Positions 1 to 10,379 of a stretch of DNA of 64,000 nt are shown here, in pieces. This stretch comes from Ascarosepion bandense. Lineage: Eukaryota > Mollusca > Cephalopoda > Sepiida > Sepiidae. Below the pieces are notes generated by a model. The model was not told the origin of the DNA. It saw nothing but the letters and a program-made list of their open reading frames with translations, and searched no databases. The stretch spans positions 2,453,501 through 2,517,500 of the forward strand of contig JBBBDQ010001270.1 in the NCBI GenBank assembly GCA_037127315.1. The letters run 5' to 3'. Within the stretch, counting starts at the first letter, position 1; each line of letters begins with the position of its first letter. The position numbers and the translations under genes are program-made.

Positions 1-190
1 GGAGTTCATATACTGCAGTGTAATAAAAGTTTATGTTCGAAATTTCTAGTACCTAAAGAAGGCCGAACCGTACAACGGCCAAAATGTCGTACAAATGACA
101 GTAAAGTTGAGGACAAAATTCCGAATAAATACAGTAAATACTGTAAATACTACCTAATCTCAGAAATATAAGATGTATATCAGAAGTAAG
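1..190 (+). repeat. Dispersed repeat G fragment (hairpin-core motif)
   Basis: A decayed copy of a dispersed sequence also found near 17485, 20318-20655, 27115-27490 and 51440-51675. All share a core of the form CTGAAGA, AGGCC, about 12 bases, GGCC, GAAAC, then GTCGTAAAC, followed by an AT-rich stretch ending near AATGTAAATA. Here the core lies near 52-100 and has drifted (CTAAAGA, GGCCAAAAT). No protein is encoded. It may be the non-coding end of a retroelement, possibly Penelope-like, but that link is inferred. Confidence 0.5.
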
Positions 191-787
191 CAAGATACAC
201 TGGTGTATTTTTTTTTTTAGTGTTTTTAAAAGTTATCATTTTTTCGTCTATTTTAACAGATTGACAGGTTTATGAACAAAAGTTAATTCTTGGTTTTGAA
301 CATTTTGCAAAAAAATACGATATACATCTGTGACATTATTTTTGGAAAATTAGCAAATTTAAAATTAAATTAATCTGATTTGAAACAAGTATTACATGTT
401 TTATATCATGGAATTTGGAATAAAAGTATTTCTTAATAGTGGAGGTCATATCTTTCTAACGTGTTAACTGATTGATGTCAGCCAGATGTGCTTATAGGCA
501 AAGTCTGGTAGACCAGAATTGATATAATTATCCAATTTTTTTTCATGTAAGGAGAAGTAACCGTGAAGCACTTGACCTTTTAATGACACATAAAAACTAC
601 CATATTTTAATAAACAATCTTCCTACAAAAAAAGAAAAAATTATAAATCATTTAAAAACTTTGTTGGCTCAAAGATTTCTAACAAGCTGTTCAATATTTG
701 ATTAGTGAATATAGTCTTCAATTAATAACTAAATAACCTAACCACCCTAGAAAATCTTTGATGAATTTAAAAATAATTTTTGGAATC
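191..787. other. AT-rich sequence with no recognised feature
   Basis: The sequence is strongly AT-rich with short poly-T and poly-A runs. I see no long open frame, no repeat shared with the rest of the window and no RNA gene. Confidence 0.6.
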
Positions 788-788
788 T

Positions 789-822
<34 letters not shown>

Positions 823-836
823 AGGGGAGAGAGAGT
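788..836. repeat. (TA)n(GA)n microsatellite
   Basis: TA dinucleotides run directly into GA dinucleotides and end in GAGAGAGTGAC. The same (TA)(GA)-GAGTGAC arrangement recurs at 3038-3115, so both belong to one duplicated segment. Confidence 0.9.
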
Positions 837-1237
837 GACGTAAATTAATAAATACTAGCAGTATAGCTCGGCGTTGCTCGGGTGTAATGAAAGCTTTAAA
901 ACTAATCCATGGTCCTGGAACTCAGACTCTTTGGACGTTGACACGAAAGACTAAAGAGCAATAGCTGTTTCCAGTTAAAGCGAAACCGTAGACTGAAAGA
1001 AAAATCAATGGATGTAAGTCAAATTTTGATTTCCTGGCATTGATACCAAATAAGTTTTTTCGTCGTAAACTAAATTTTGAAGGCTAAATAAGTCCTCTGA
1101 GTAAATGGTATCATGGCTGACACTAAGAACTACAATTATACCTACTTAGAGTTAATCCAGAAGTAAACACTGAAATAAAAGGACAGACAAAACAGACATA
1201 CAGGCAGATAAACAGACACACACACAAACACCTTACC

Positions 1238-1239
<2 letters not shown>

Positions 1240-1287
<48 letters not shown>
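1240..1287. repeat. (TA)n microsatellite
   Basis: About 24 uninterrupted TA dinucleotides inside the 850-1632 element. Confidence 0.95.
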
Positions 1288-1289
<2 letters not shown>

Positions 1290-1552
1290 CCGATTTTTTG
1301 CACTATTGTAAGAACTGTAACTTTGAAACTTCTGAATATCGTTTCTGATGTCTTTGTCTATGAGTGTATCAAATTTGATTAAAATCTGACCACTTCTTCT
1401 ATAACCTGATTTTTTCGATTATCGATTTTCGATATTTATCGGAGGTACCTCGACACAAAACCTAGCTAAGAACACTCGCAGACGCTTATAGTACAACTGT
1501 GTAAATTTTCAAAAAAATCGGTTCAGCCGTTTCGGAGTCTATAGGTAACGGA

Positions 1553-1602
1553 TGCACACACACACACAGACACACACACACACAGACACACACACACAGA
1601 CA
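1553..1602. repeat. (CA)n microsatellite with CAGA interruptions
   Basis: CA dinucleotides broken by ACAGACAC steps. It forms part of the 3' end of the 850-1632 element. Confidence 0.9.
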
Positions 1603-1664
1603 AAGTTCCATTTATAAATAAGTTTAGATACATAAGTGGCGGGTGTACAAATGTAAAGTATTAT

Positions 1665-1711
1665 TATTCAGGTGGTAATAAAACAGTGCTAAATGTATGA
1701 ACAGAGCTGTA

Positions 1712-1762
<51 letters not shown>

Positions 1763-1773
1763 TGAACAGCCTT

Positions 1774-1814
<41 letters not shown>
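1665..1814. repeat. Duplicated spacer plus (GATA)n and (TA)n
   Basis: Positions 1665-1710 match 3158-3207 (TAATAAAACAGTGCTAAATG, then GAACAGAGCTGTAAT). A (GATA)12-13 run follows at 1711-1762 and (TA)n at 1776-1814. The GATA run starts exactly where the 3207 copy continues as unique sequence, so it grew after the duplication. Confidence 0.8.
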
Positions 1815-1816
<2 letters not shown>

Positions 1817-2090
1817 AAAGAATATTAAAACGTTTTGAGTTTAAAAATGTGTTTTTTTTGACAGTATTTGTTTATTTCTGCTATTATATTTTATATTTCA
1901 GACCGCCCTCGGTCCTTCATCAGAAACAAAATGTTTCAGCCGTTTCGGAGTCTATAGGTAACGGATACACATTTGTTTCTGATGAAGGACCGAGAGTGGT
2001 CTGAAATATGAAATATAATTGTAGAAATAAACAAATAATGTCGAAAAAACACAATTTTAAACTCAAAACGTTTTAATATTCTTTCCTATA
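1813..2090. repeat. 278-bp imperfect palindrome
   Basis: The left arm starts ATAGGAAAGAATATTAAAAC and the right arm ends with its complement, GTTTTAATATTCTTTCCTAT. Arms are about 120 bp (about 1813-1932 and 1970-2090) with scattered mismatches. The 35-40 bp centre carries CAGCCGTTTCGGAGTCTATA followed by GGTAACGGAT, the phrase also present near the end of the 850-1632 element (about 1525-1555). Each arm contains CTGATGAAGGACCGAG..GGTCTGAAA on its sense side. It is either a hairpin-forming non-autonomous element or an inverted duplication. Confidence 0.85.
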
Positions 2091-3037
2091 CATATTAAGA
2101 CAGTATACGTGGGAAAATTACTATGCTATATATATAAAAGCAGTTATAATTTTTTGAAAAAAGTCTAACCATGTGAAAAAAAAAAGAAAAGAAAAGAAAA
2201 GATTATTTACATTTCCCAAAATTCTTGCGTTTAACTAATGAAACAAATTTTCGAAACATAATTTATTACTTGAAATTTCATAAAATTACACGGAGGGGAA
2301 TAACAGATGTAAAAAAAAAAAATTACGAAGATTTTCTATAAATAATAATTTAAAAAATAATTAAATTCACTTCAGTCTTGAAAATTTCATTAAAATCCGA
2401 CAATTCCTTCATTTTTGCAATACTTTCCAAATTAATGTGTTTTTCACCGGAAAAAATGAGTTTCATAATATTATATTATACATGAAAAGCTTTGGTCGCC
2501 CGTTGATGAAAAGAAGAAAGATTTACAACGGGTTAGAAAGGATTAAAAAATATCAAAAATAATTACAAACATTTTGACCTTATCTCTTAATAATAGCATA
2601 AACATTTTCACAGAAATACTTTGGTTTTGTTAAGTTTGGGGCCATTGTTCTTCATGCTATGCTGTTTTTTCAGCAAATTAGTAGAGGCGCCTACAAATCA
2701 TTTTGCACAATTTGCTGTTTGTATTAATTTATGGAAACGCATCATTTATGTAAATTTTCAAATCCCAAATACTTCTTGCTTTTTGATTAAAAATTTTGAT
2801 CTTTAGGTTTTCAGGACTAAAAAAGAAAACGCATTGGAGTCAATTCAAGAGAACGTAATGGCCAATCAATTTGATATCTTCGGTTAATCATTTCCTCAGG
2901 AGATGTGTCAGGAAAATATAAAAACAGAATTCTCTTGAATAATGATAAGAAGCCACATCTTTTTGAAACAATTACCACCGTTTTTCAGGTGCACAAATCT
3001 ATTCCACCAAGTGGCATGTTACTTTTTAAACGAAATG
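2091..3037. other. AT-rich sequence with no recognised gene
   Basis: AT-rich with homopolymer runs. A 61-codon open frame at 2621-2806 has no recognisable motif and is probably chance. A short phrase, CTTAATAATAGCATAAA near 2587, recurs near 55542, so some of this may be old repeat. Confidence 0.55.
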
Positions 3038-3207
3038 TATATATATATATATAGATATATATAGATATATACATATATACAGAGAGGGAGAGAGAGAGGG
3101 GGAGAGAGAGTGACTTAAATAAATAAATATATTTAGGAGGAGTGAGTATTTATGTAATTATTCAGGTGTTAATAAAACAGTGCTAAATGTATGAACAGAG
3201 CTGTAAT
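3038..3207. repeat. (TA)n(GA)n and duplicated spacer, second copy
   Basis: The second copy of the segment seen at 788-850 plus 1640-1710, without the 780-bp insertion. It serves as the empty site for that element. Confidence 0.7.
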
Positions 3208-3249
3208 GGGGAATGGAAAACTTTCAAAAACAGTACCTACTCTGGCATG

Positions 3250-3492
3250 TACGCATCGCTCATTCCGTAATGAATTAGAGCACTCTGGCTATTGGGCGTG
3301 TATAATGATAATGTATACGCAAAAATGTCTGCTTTCTTCTACCGAACGCCCATAGCCCAGAGGTAGAATCGCCGACTGACGCCAATTCGGTCGGGTTTCA
3401 ATCCTGGGTTAAAAAGCAATCCGAGTCTAACCGTACTGATGAGTTGTGATACAGCAAAACAGATCTGTCTGCGGATGACTATATATATATAC
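3250..3492 (+). mobile_element. SINE-2 copy with tRNA-like head
   Basis: The tRNA-like part starts near 3345. It has an A box TAGCCCAGAGG (3353-3363), matching the RNA polymerase III consensus, and a B box GGTTTCAATCC (about 3394-3404). A body with GTCTAACCGTACTGATGAG follows and a TA-rich tail ends it at 3480-3492. The upstream block 3250-3345 (TAATGAATTAGAGCACT..) travels with the SINE in the copy at 12775-12990, so the mobile unit may be longer than the tRNA-headed part. The drifted anticodon arm and missing acceptor stem make a functional tRNA very unlikely. Confidence 0.75.
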
Positions 3493-4322
3493 CTTTTATC
3501 GTATGTCTATGGCACGAGACGGAGTTATGCAATCAACCGAGTCGATCCATAGACGTAGGACATTATGTATATTTATTACGAGATAGATAGATTTAAAGAA
3601 AGTGGGCGTGGTAGTGTATAACGATGAGTAAACACGTGTGCAAATTTTAACAATAAAAATCATTTATTTACAAATTTACGCAGCTGTTATAGTCATTAGC
3701 TTATTTTAAAAAAGTAAGCACACATTAAATGTTTCTAGATTTGGTAAACAGAGAAAATGTTCAAATTAAATTACCAGACACTAAATGCATTTCCAAAATT
3801 CGTTTTCACACAAAAATATTAATTTGAATTCCAAAATGATTAAAATTAATTGAAAGAGTTCAGTTGAATTCCATGTAAAACAGGTTTCCAAAATAATTAA
3901 AACAAATTGACAGAGATATTTTCCCATTAAAATATTATAGTGAAATGCAATATAAAATATGTATTTGTATCTACTTATATTCAACCTTCGTAAGAGTCCA
4001 TGCAATCAGCAGTAGTCATTAAAATCAGCGTGAAAATGTGATATCTGTGATATACAGAAGCGTAGATTCTGCTTTTCTTTTTCTCTCGTCTCTCTGACTC
4101 CATCTGCCTTCTGACTAACCGGAGACGTTAATAAATAGGCCAATTCCATCACGTGACTGAATCACAGACAAACTTCTTAGTTAAATTTAAAGTTTTGATA
4201 TTTTCGTAAATCACACTTTTCAGTGGTTAGAAAATTAATAATTTTTTTCATTGGTCAAAAAAGATTTTCACACTCTGTGAGTTTGCTAACCGTGAAAAAA
4301 AAAGCAAGTTGATTTTATTTAT
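3493..4322. other. No recognised feature
   Basis: AT-rich. A weak two-copy direct repeat (CCAAAATNATTAAAA) lies about 57 bp apart near 3831 and 3888. The 74-codon antisense frame at 3781-4005 is unremarkable. Confidence 0.5.
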
Positions 4323-4342
4323 TCACAGACAGACAGACAGAC

Positions 4343-4398
<56 letters not shown>

Positions 4399-4432
4399 TT
4401 TATAAGACGTAGAAGAGGGATATGTACAGTCT

Positions 4433-4477
<45 letters not shown>

Positions 4478-4487
4478 GAACAGACTG

Positions 4488-4529
<42 letters not shown>

Positions 4530-4581
4530 GAACAGACAGATAAGAACAGACTGAGATAGATAGATCAATAAGAACAGACTG

Positions 4582-4631
<50 letters not shown>

Positions 4632-4700
4632 ATAAGAAGAGACTGAGAGAGATAGATCAATAAGAACAGACTTAGATAGATAGATCAATAAGAACAGACT

Positions 4701-4747
<47 letters not shown>

Positions 4748-4798
4748 GAACAGACAGATAAGAACAGACTGAGATAGATAGATCAATAAGAACAGACT

Positions 4799-4845
<47 letters not shown>

Positions 4846-4883
4846 GAAGAGACTGAGAGAGATAGATCAATAAGAACAGACTG

Positions 4884-4925
<42 letters not shown>

Positions 4926-4963
4926 GAAGAGACTGAGAGAGATAGATCAATAAGAACAGACTG

Positions 4964-5005
<42 letters not shown>

Positions 5006-5111
5006 GAAGAGACTGAAAGAGATAGATCAATAAGAACAGACTGAGATAGATAGATAGATAGATAGATAGATAAGAAGAGACTGAGAGAGATAGATCAATA
5101 AGAACAGACTG

Positions 5112-5161
<50 letters not shown>

Positions 5162-5199
5162 GAAGAGACTGAGAGAGATAGATCAATAAGAACAGACTG

Positions 5200-5237
<38 letters not shown>

Positions 5238-5275
5238 GAAGAGACTGAGAGAGATAGATCAATAAGAACAGACTG

Positions 5276-5337
<62 letters not shown>

Positions 5338-5375
5338 GAAGAGACTGAGAGAGATAGATCAATAAGAACAGACTG

Positions 5376-5425
<50 letters not shown>

Positions 5426-5463
5426 GAAGAGACTGAGAGAGATAGATCAATAAGAACAGACTG

Positions 5464-5517
<54 letters not shown>

Positions 5518-5619
5518 GAAGAGACTGAGAGAGATAGATCAATAAGAACAGACTGAGATAGATAGATAGATAGATAGATAAGAAGAGACTGAGAGAGATA
5601 GATCAATAAGAACAGACTG

Positions 5620-5665
<46 letters not shown>

Positions 5666-5698
5666 GAAGAGACTGAGAGAGATAGAAAGATAGAAAGA
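4323..5698. repeat. Composite GATA minisatellite, about 1.4 kb
   Basis: Runs of GATA (7 to 14 units) alternate with a fixed module of about 40 bp: AGAAGAGACTGAGAGAGATA followed by GATCAATAAGAACAGACTGA. About a dozen modules occur, near 4631, 4849, 4925, 5000, 5070, 5160, 5240, 5336, 5424, 5515, 5580 and 5664. The array opens with (GACA)n. Higher-order units are about 65-95 bp because the GATA run length varies. Antisense open frames of the IYLS type here are artefacts of a 4-bp repeat without stops. Confidence 0.95.
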
Positions 5699-5734
5699 AA
5701 GGGGTGAATATAGAGTCATAGAGTGGTAGGATGT

Positions 5735-6109
5735 ACATTGTAGTGCAGCAGATATCGACTCGGAACGACAGATCAGGGAGCCGAGTTCGAATTTCAGTTG
5801 AATTCCTTGCATCCACTTATGCACAGATACCCCAGGGAATGGTACTAATTCGTCTTTTTTCATCCAGTTATTGTATTTACTAGCCTTCCCACGCAAGGCC
5901 GGATGTGACACATGGTCACATTTTCATCCAGTTATGGGTTAAATAATAGAACAGACTGGATTTTATAGCCTTGGTCGGCAACCACTCTACCGCAGACAGC
6001 AATGGTAACCTACTATGGGATAATCCTCTGCCCAGTCAGTCATGTTTCTTTCGAGATATGATCGCTTAAAGCATGTATCACGTATGGCACTCAACTGACT
6101 GACTGACAT
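5735..6109 (+). mobile_element. SINE-1 copy with a 49-bp insertion
   Basis: SINE-1 in sense orientation. The head has ATATCGACTCGGAACGACA and the B-box-like GAGTTCGAATTTC. The body follows (GGAATGGTACTAATTCGTCT, TAGCCTTGGTCGGCAACCA) and the 3' end reads GTATGGCACTCAACTGACTG. A 49-bp segment at 5872-5920 interrupts it. That segment is flanked by perfect 15-bp repeats, TTTTCATCCAGTTAT, at 5857-5871 and 5921-5935, as expected of a target-site duplication. Confidence 0.85.
5857..5935. mobile_element. 49-bp insertion with 15-bp target-site duplication
   Basis: Perfect 15-bp direct repeats bracket 49 bp of non-SINE sequence containing TACTAGCCTTCCCACGCAAG. The insert start resembles the left end of the 850-1632 element (TACTAGCAGTATAGCTCGG). 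It may be a severely truncated copy of that or a related retroelement. Confidence 0.6.
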
Positions 6110-6863
6110 AGATATGAATACATGGAGATTGTGAAACTAATATAGTTTGGTAGACAGACAGACAGACAGAATTGAACAATTTGAGATAGATAAAAAGAGA
6201 GTGAGAGAAAACTGAATAAAATGCTGATTAAATATATTTCTGAAATTTTAATCAGATATCTGTTTTTAAATTTATTCAAAAGAAATTCTGTCTATCACTT
6301 GCAACTATTAATTATGTTAAATATTCTGCTCTATTAAAATCTGACAATTTTTCTTTGAACATTTTAAATCATACATTCATGAGTTCTATCATCACCTGAT
6401 ACTCGATACATGTTCCGCTCTACGCTTAGAAAATTACTATCAATAATTTCGTGATCTTGAGTGTCTGGTCTTCAAAATTAAAATCACAGTTGCAAGAAAT
6501 AGCAGCATGAACTTTCTCTCTTAATCAACGAGCATAGAATGATGAAAGTTTGGAAATCAGAAGCCGAAGCATTTAATAAAGCTTCGAAATTGATGAATTC
6601 AATTCGTTAATAATGTCTGTGGATTTTAATATCGATCATTAAAAGAGCTGAAATTTAGAAAGTTAATGCACCGCTTAATCGTACGGTATTTATAGAGTTT
6701 ACTAAGTTAAGGATACTGAATGCATCGACCTTGAAATCATGAATGACCCTGGTGTAAGCAATGTTGTACGGGTGACACTAAGAGGAAATAGAAAAAGTGT
6801 AATTCTTTTGTGCTATAGAAATATAATACTAGATCAGGGTCTGCAACAACTACATTAAAATTA
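6110..6863. other. No recognised feature
   Basis: AT-rich, with a short (GACA)n near 6152-6170. No homology to the repeat families of this window is visible. Confidence 0.55.
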
Positions 6864-7050
6864 AGTCAGTCAGTCAGTTAAGTGCCATACTTGATACACT
6901 CTTGGGCGATCATGTCTCGAAAGAGACATGACTGCCTGGGCAGAAGATTATCACGCAGTAGGTTGCCATTGCTTTCTGCAGTAGACTGGTTGCTGACCAA
7001 GGCTATAGAACCCAATCTATCCTGTTATTTGACTCATAGCTAGAAAGGGA
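6864..7050 (-). mobile_element. SINE-1, truncated
   Basis: An antisense SINE-1 3' half. It starts with CAGTCAGTCAGTTAAGTGCC and includes the hairpin CATGTCTC-GAAA-GAGACATG at 6911-6930. It breaks off near CATAGCTAGAAAGGGA and lacks the tRNA-like head, as expected from 5' truncation during retroposition. Confidence 0.85.
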
Positions 7051-7081
7051 AGATATGTATTATATTATTATATACTAATAA

Positions 7082-7128
7082 GGGGGGATCAGTTTATTAC
7101 TTCATAATAATATATAACTGATCCCCCA
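7082..7128. repeat. Perfect 12-bp inverted repeat
   Basis: GGGGGATCAGTT at 7083-7094 pairs with AACTGATCCCCC at 7116-7127 across a 21-bp AT-rich loop. It lies between two antisense SINE-1 copies. Confidence 0.85.
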
Positions 7129-7174
7129 CTTTATGCCCAGTAGAGACCTTAATCATATGTTCAACTATTATATT

Positions 7175-7467
7175 CAGTCAGTCAGTTAAGTGCCATACGT
7201 GATACACGCTTGGGCGATCATGTCTCGAAAGAGACATGACTGACTGGGCAGAAGATTATCCCGCAGTAGGTTGCCATTGCTTTCTGCAGTAGACTGGTTG
7301 CCGACCAAGGCTATAGAACACAGTCTGTCCTGCTATTTAACCCATAACTGGAAGGAAGAGACGGATTAATACCTTTCCCAAGGGTATTTGCGCGAAATTG
7401 AATACAATGAATTCAACTGGAATTCGAACTCGGCTCCGAGCCGATATCCACTGTACCACAACGCACA
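7175..7467 (-). mobile_element. SINE-1, near full length
   Basis: A good representative of the family, antisense. The 3' end (CAGTCAGTCAGTTAAGTGCC) is at the left and the tRNA-like head with B box GGAATTCGAACTCGGCTCC is at the right, ending GTACCACAACGCACAT. The 8-bp hairpin with a GAAA loop (7219-7238) is perfect. Confidence 0.9.
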
Positions 7468-7486
7468 TTAAAATTAAGACATTTCC

Positions 7487-8230
7487 TTAACCCTGGAACA
7501 CTAACCGTCAATTAAAGTTACACCACTACTAACCATGGGTATATCATACCCGATTTTGAAAATATAAAAAAAATATTAAATATAAATCTTTATTTGAAAT
7601 ATTTTACATACAGTCACTTTAAAATTTGTACATAGAGATAACATTAATAGGAACTGAAAAAACATATTATTTAGGTAAAAAAGTCAGGTATTGAAAATTG
7701 TGGTGTAGTTGTTATCGGCTCGGAACGACATACCGAGCAGCCGAGTTCGAATTCCAATTGAACACCTTGCCTTCACTTATGCAAAAATATCCTTTGGAAA
7801 GGTATTAATCCGTCTCTTCCCTCCAGTTATGGATTAAATAACAGGACAGATTGGGTTCTATAGCTTTGGTTGGCAACCAGTCTATCGCAGAAAGTAATGG
7901 CAACCTACTGCGGGATAACCTTCTACCAAGTCACTCATGTCTCTTTCGAGATATGATCGCCCAAGTGTGTATCACGTATGGCACTAACCATATATGGGTA
8001 TATCATACCCGATTTTGAAAATATCAAAAAAATATTAAATATAAATCTTTATTTGAAATATTTTACATGCAGGCACTTCAAAATTTGTACATCGAGTTAA
8101 CATTAATAGAAACTGAAAATATATTATTTAAGAAAAAAAAATCAGGTATTAAAAATTTAATTAAATTGTAATTAAAATGGCGTCATTTGCGCTGGTTACT
8201 ATATACCCATGGCTAGTGTCCTCGGGTTAA
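7487..8230. mobile_element. piggyBac-type non-autonomous element (TTAA flanks)
   Basis: TTAA lies on both sides (7487-7490 and 8227-8230). The left terminus is CCCTGGAACACTAACC. The complement of the right terminus is CCCGAGGACACTAGCC, followed by ATGGGTATAT. TTAA target duplication plus CCC termini is the hallmark of piggyBac-superfamily elements. The left end repeats ACTAACC before ATGGGTATAT, so one end carries a small expansion. The interior holds a SINE-1 (7699-7987) between two copies of a segment of about 165 bp (7535-7697 and 7990-8157). No transposase is present. Confidence 0.75.
7699..7987 (+). mobile_element. SINE-1 inside the piggyBac-type element
   Basis: Sense orientation with GGCTCGGAACGACATACCG and GAGTTCGAATTCC at the head and CGTATGGCACTA at the end. 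Both sides carry the same host-element segment (ATGGGTATATCATACCCG, then AAATATAAATCTTTATTTG). This fits a duplication around the SINE or recombination between two element copies, one carrying the SINE. Confidence 0.85.
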
Positions 8231-8513
8231 GAGCAACTCTTATGCCGTCATCGATCTTGGCCATAAATCACTTAAATTAAGAAAAGGATCGGACAGTTCG
8301 ACAGTTGTCCAAGCTAATCTCCACTGTTATAAAAAACCATTATCATGGAGTTTTTAGCAATAATTTACGGATCGATAATGTGAAACATGATAGTGAGAAA
8401 TGGGCTAGTTGTTTTGGAAGTGCTCCGTAAAATTTCTGAACGGTTTAAAAAGATGAAGGGCCTTGGGAAGATTATGAACAATCAAAACGACTGTTATTGA
8501 AAACATTTAATTG

Positions 8514-8765
8514 CTATAAGCTTGAGCGATCATGTCTCGAAAGAGACATGACTAATTAGGCAGATGATTTTCATGCAGTAGGTTTCTATTAGTTTTTGCC
8601 GTAGACTGGTTGCTAAGAAAAGCTATAAAGTCCAGTCTGTCCTGCTATTTAACCCATAGATGGAGGAAGAATAAATGGATTAATACATTTCCCAAAGTAT
8701 TTCTGCGTAAGTGAACGAAACAAATTAAACTGGTATTTGAACTCGGATTTTCGACTTCATTCCGC
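8514..8765 (-). mobile_element. SINE-1, diverged
   Basis: Antisense copy with GCGATCATGTCTCGAAAGAG at the left and TGGTATTTGAACTCGG at the head. It is more diverged than its neighbours and lacks the last 40 bp of the 3' end. Confidence 0.8.
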
Positions 8766-9836
8766 AATATATGTAAATAATTATAATGTCGTTTACAATT
8801 TTTGTAAAATCAGGATTCTCAAAGAGACGAGGAAATGAAAAACCTTATCTCGATCTTACTTTATTGCCGACATATAATATTTCTGAAGTCGGGTCTTCTA
8901 AATAACATCCTCTTGACCGAAAGTGAATGAACAGAAATGTAGATAAAAGAAAGCTTTTGAGATCAAGTGATATTAATACCAGAATTTGTGAATACCGGGC
9001 CACAAGTCTATATTAAAAGTCAGAATTTGAATTGCATTCAAATCAGTTCTGGTTTGTACTTGTCGGGGGATGGACTATACTTGGGTTTTATTTTTCCCCT
9101 CCTAGGAAATCTGTTCGTGTTGCCAGCAATGCGTCGTGATACTGAGATAAGTAAGGAATTGGTACGAAGTAGACATGAAAGAAAGAGCTGATTGATTAGC
9201 CAGACGTGGTAGAAGTTGATACAAGTGTAGATTATCTACCCACCCGGAACGAGAATGCGAAACCCTACAAAAGCAAATAATTTTACTGGAAACCGTGTTC
9301 GAGTACGTAATTCTTTACCCTATGAGTTTTCAGCGGGTGCTTCCCGGTTTCGGGGATGCACCTCGACTCGAACGATAATGTAAACTCAACGTGGCATAGA
9401 CATTGGCTGGTCGGCGAACAGCTGGGTGAAGAACTCGTTATTTGCTTACATATTGCCTCTAAAAATAAAGGTGTAATCGAATTCGTATCAGAGATATGAG
9501 AGACGTAAAGAAGCGAACTTAGAACGGAGTTTTGAGGTATCTTAACCACGGACAGTTAACAGACAGACCCACGCGACCTGAAACAATACCTCCGCATTAA
9601 GTCGGGGTTAAAATGCTACTGTGGTTAAAAGAGAAAGCAATTTACTAATATGCATGTGTATAGAAAGTGCTTTAATTGCTAAGTCTTTTACGGAAAATTT
9701 GTTTCCAGGTTCTTAAAACATTTCGTCTTTTTTAGCAGATCTATTATAACAGTGTGGCATATTTAATAAAAAAACTTAGGGAAACTTGAACAACAAAAAA
9801 ACAAAGAAGAAAACTAAGTGGAATTGGTTAGACTCT
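8766..9836. other. Mostly single-copy-looking sequence
   Basis: No repeat family of this window covers this kilobase. Around 9040-9610 it is less AT-rich and has more CpG than the surroundings. Open frames of 74 codons (+, 8967-9191) and 88 codons (-, 9283-9549) lack recognisable motifs. It could hold part of a host exon or regulatory DNA, but nothing in the sequence proves it. Confidence 0.35.
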
Positions 9837-9837
9837 A

Positions 9838-10138
9838 TAAGTCAGTCAGTTGTGTCATACCTGATATACGCTTAGGCGATCATGTCGCGAAAGAGACATG
9901 ACTGACTGGGCAGAAGATTATCCTGCAGTAGGTTGCCACTGGTTTCGGCAGTAGACTGATTACCAGCCAGGGCTATAGAACCCAACCTGTTCTGTTAGTT
10001 AACACAGAACAGGAGGGAAGAGACGGATTAATACCTTTCCCAGGAGTATTTGTGCGGAAGTGAATGCAAGGAATTCAACCGGTATTCGAACTCGGCTCCA
10101 CCAATTTGTCGTTCCGAGTCGATATCCATTACACCACA
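9838..10138 (-). mobile_element. SINE-1, near full length
   Basis: Antisense copy from GTCAGTCAGTTGTGTCATAC to the head, ending ATATCCATTACACCACAT. The hairpin is CATGTCGC-GAAA-GAGACATG (9881-9900), with one stem mismatch. Confidence 0.9.
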
Positions 10139-10379
10139 TATTAACGAAACTTAATTTTAAAATTTCTTAACGTTTCTTCTTTTTCATGCGTCTACTCTTT
10201 TTCCATGATAAACACCATTTTAGAACTATAAAGACATAAAGGACACAAAATCCGAAAAAATGCTCTCTGTCAGGTTTTAATTTACACTCACACATAGAAA
10301 CTAAGCTAACTTTTCAATAAAAACACAATCAAGCTAAGTAATAGTTGCACTAGTAATTTAGATAGTTTCATAAAAAAGA

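Larger units (their letters stand above)
850..1632 (+). mobile_element. Unclassified dispersed element of about 780 bp
   Basis: Bounded on the left by TACTAGCAGTATAGCTCGG and on the right by a (CA)n tract and TTCCATTTATAAATAAGTTT. Comparison with 3100-3210 supports an insertion: the flanks (GAGAGAGTGAC..TAAATAAATA on the left, ATTCAGGTGNTAATAAAACA on the right) are nearly contiguous there, while here this block separates them. Near the 3' end, CAGCCGTTTCGGAGTCTATA precedes (CA)n; the same phrase recurs at 1934-1965. The element holds (TA)24 at 1240-1287. I see no coding capacity. It resembles abundant non-autonomous repeats of many invertebrates, but I cannot place it in a class. Confidence 0.55.

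Noticed and set aside
3345..3418. tRNA gene
   Set aside because: A and B boxes are good, but the cloverleaf stems are not maintained, the sequence continues into a SINE body, and five related copies exist in the window.
4323..5911. IYLS-repeat open frames
   Set aside because: Direct consequence of GATA/ATCT microsatellites read in any frame. The same occurs at 13.0, 14.5, 15.2 and 47.1 kb.
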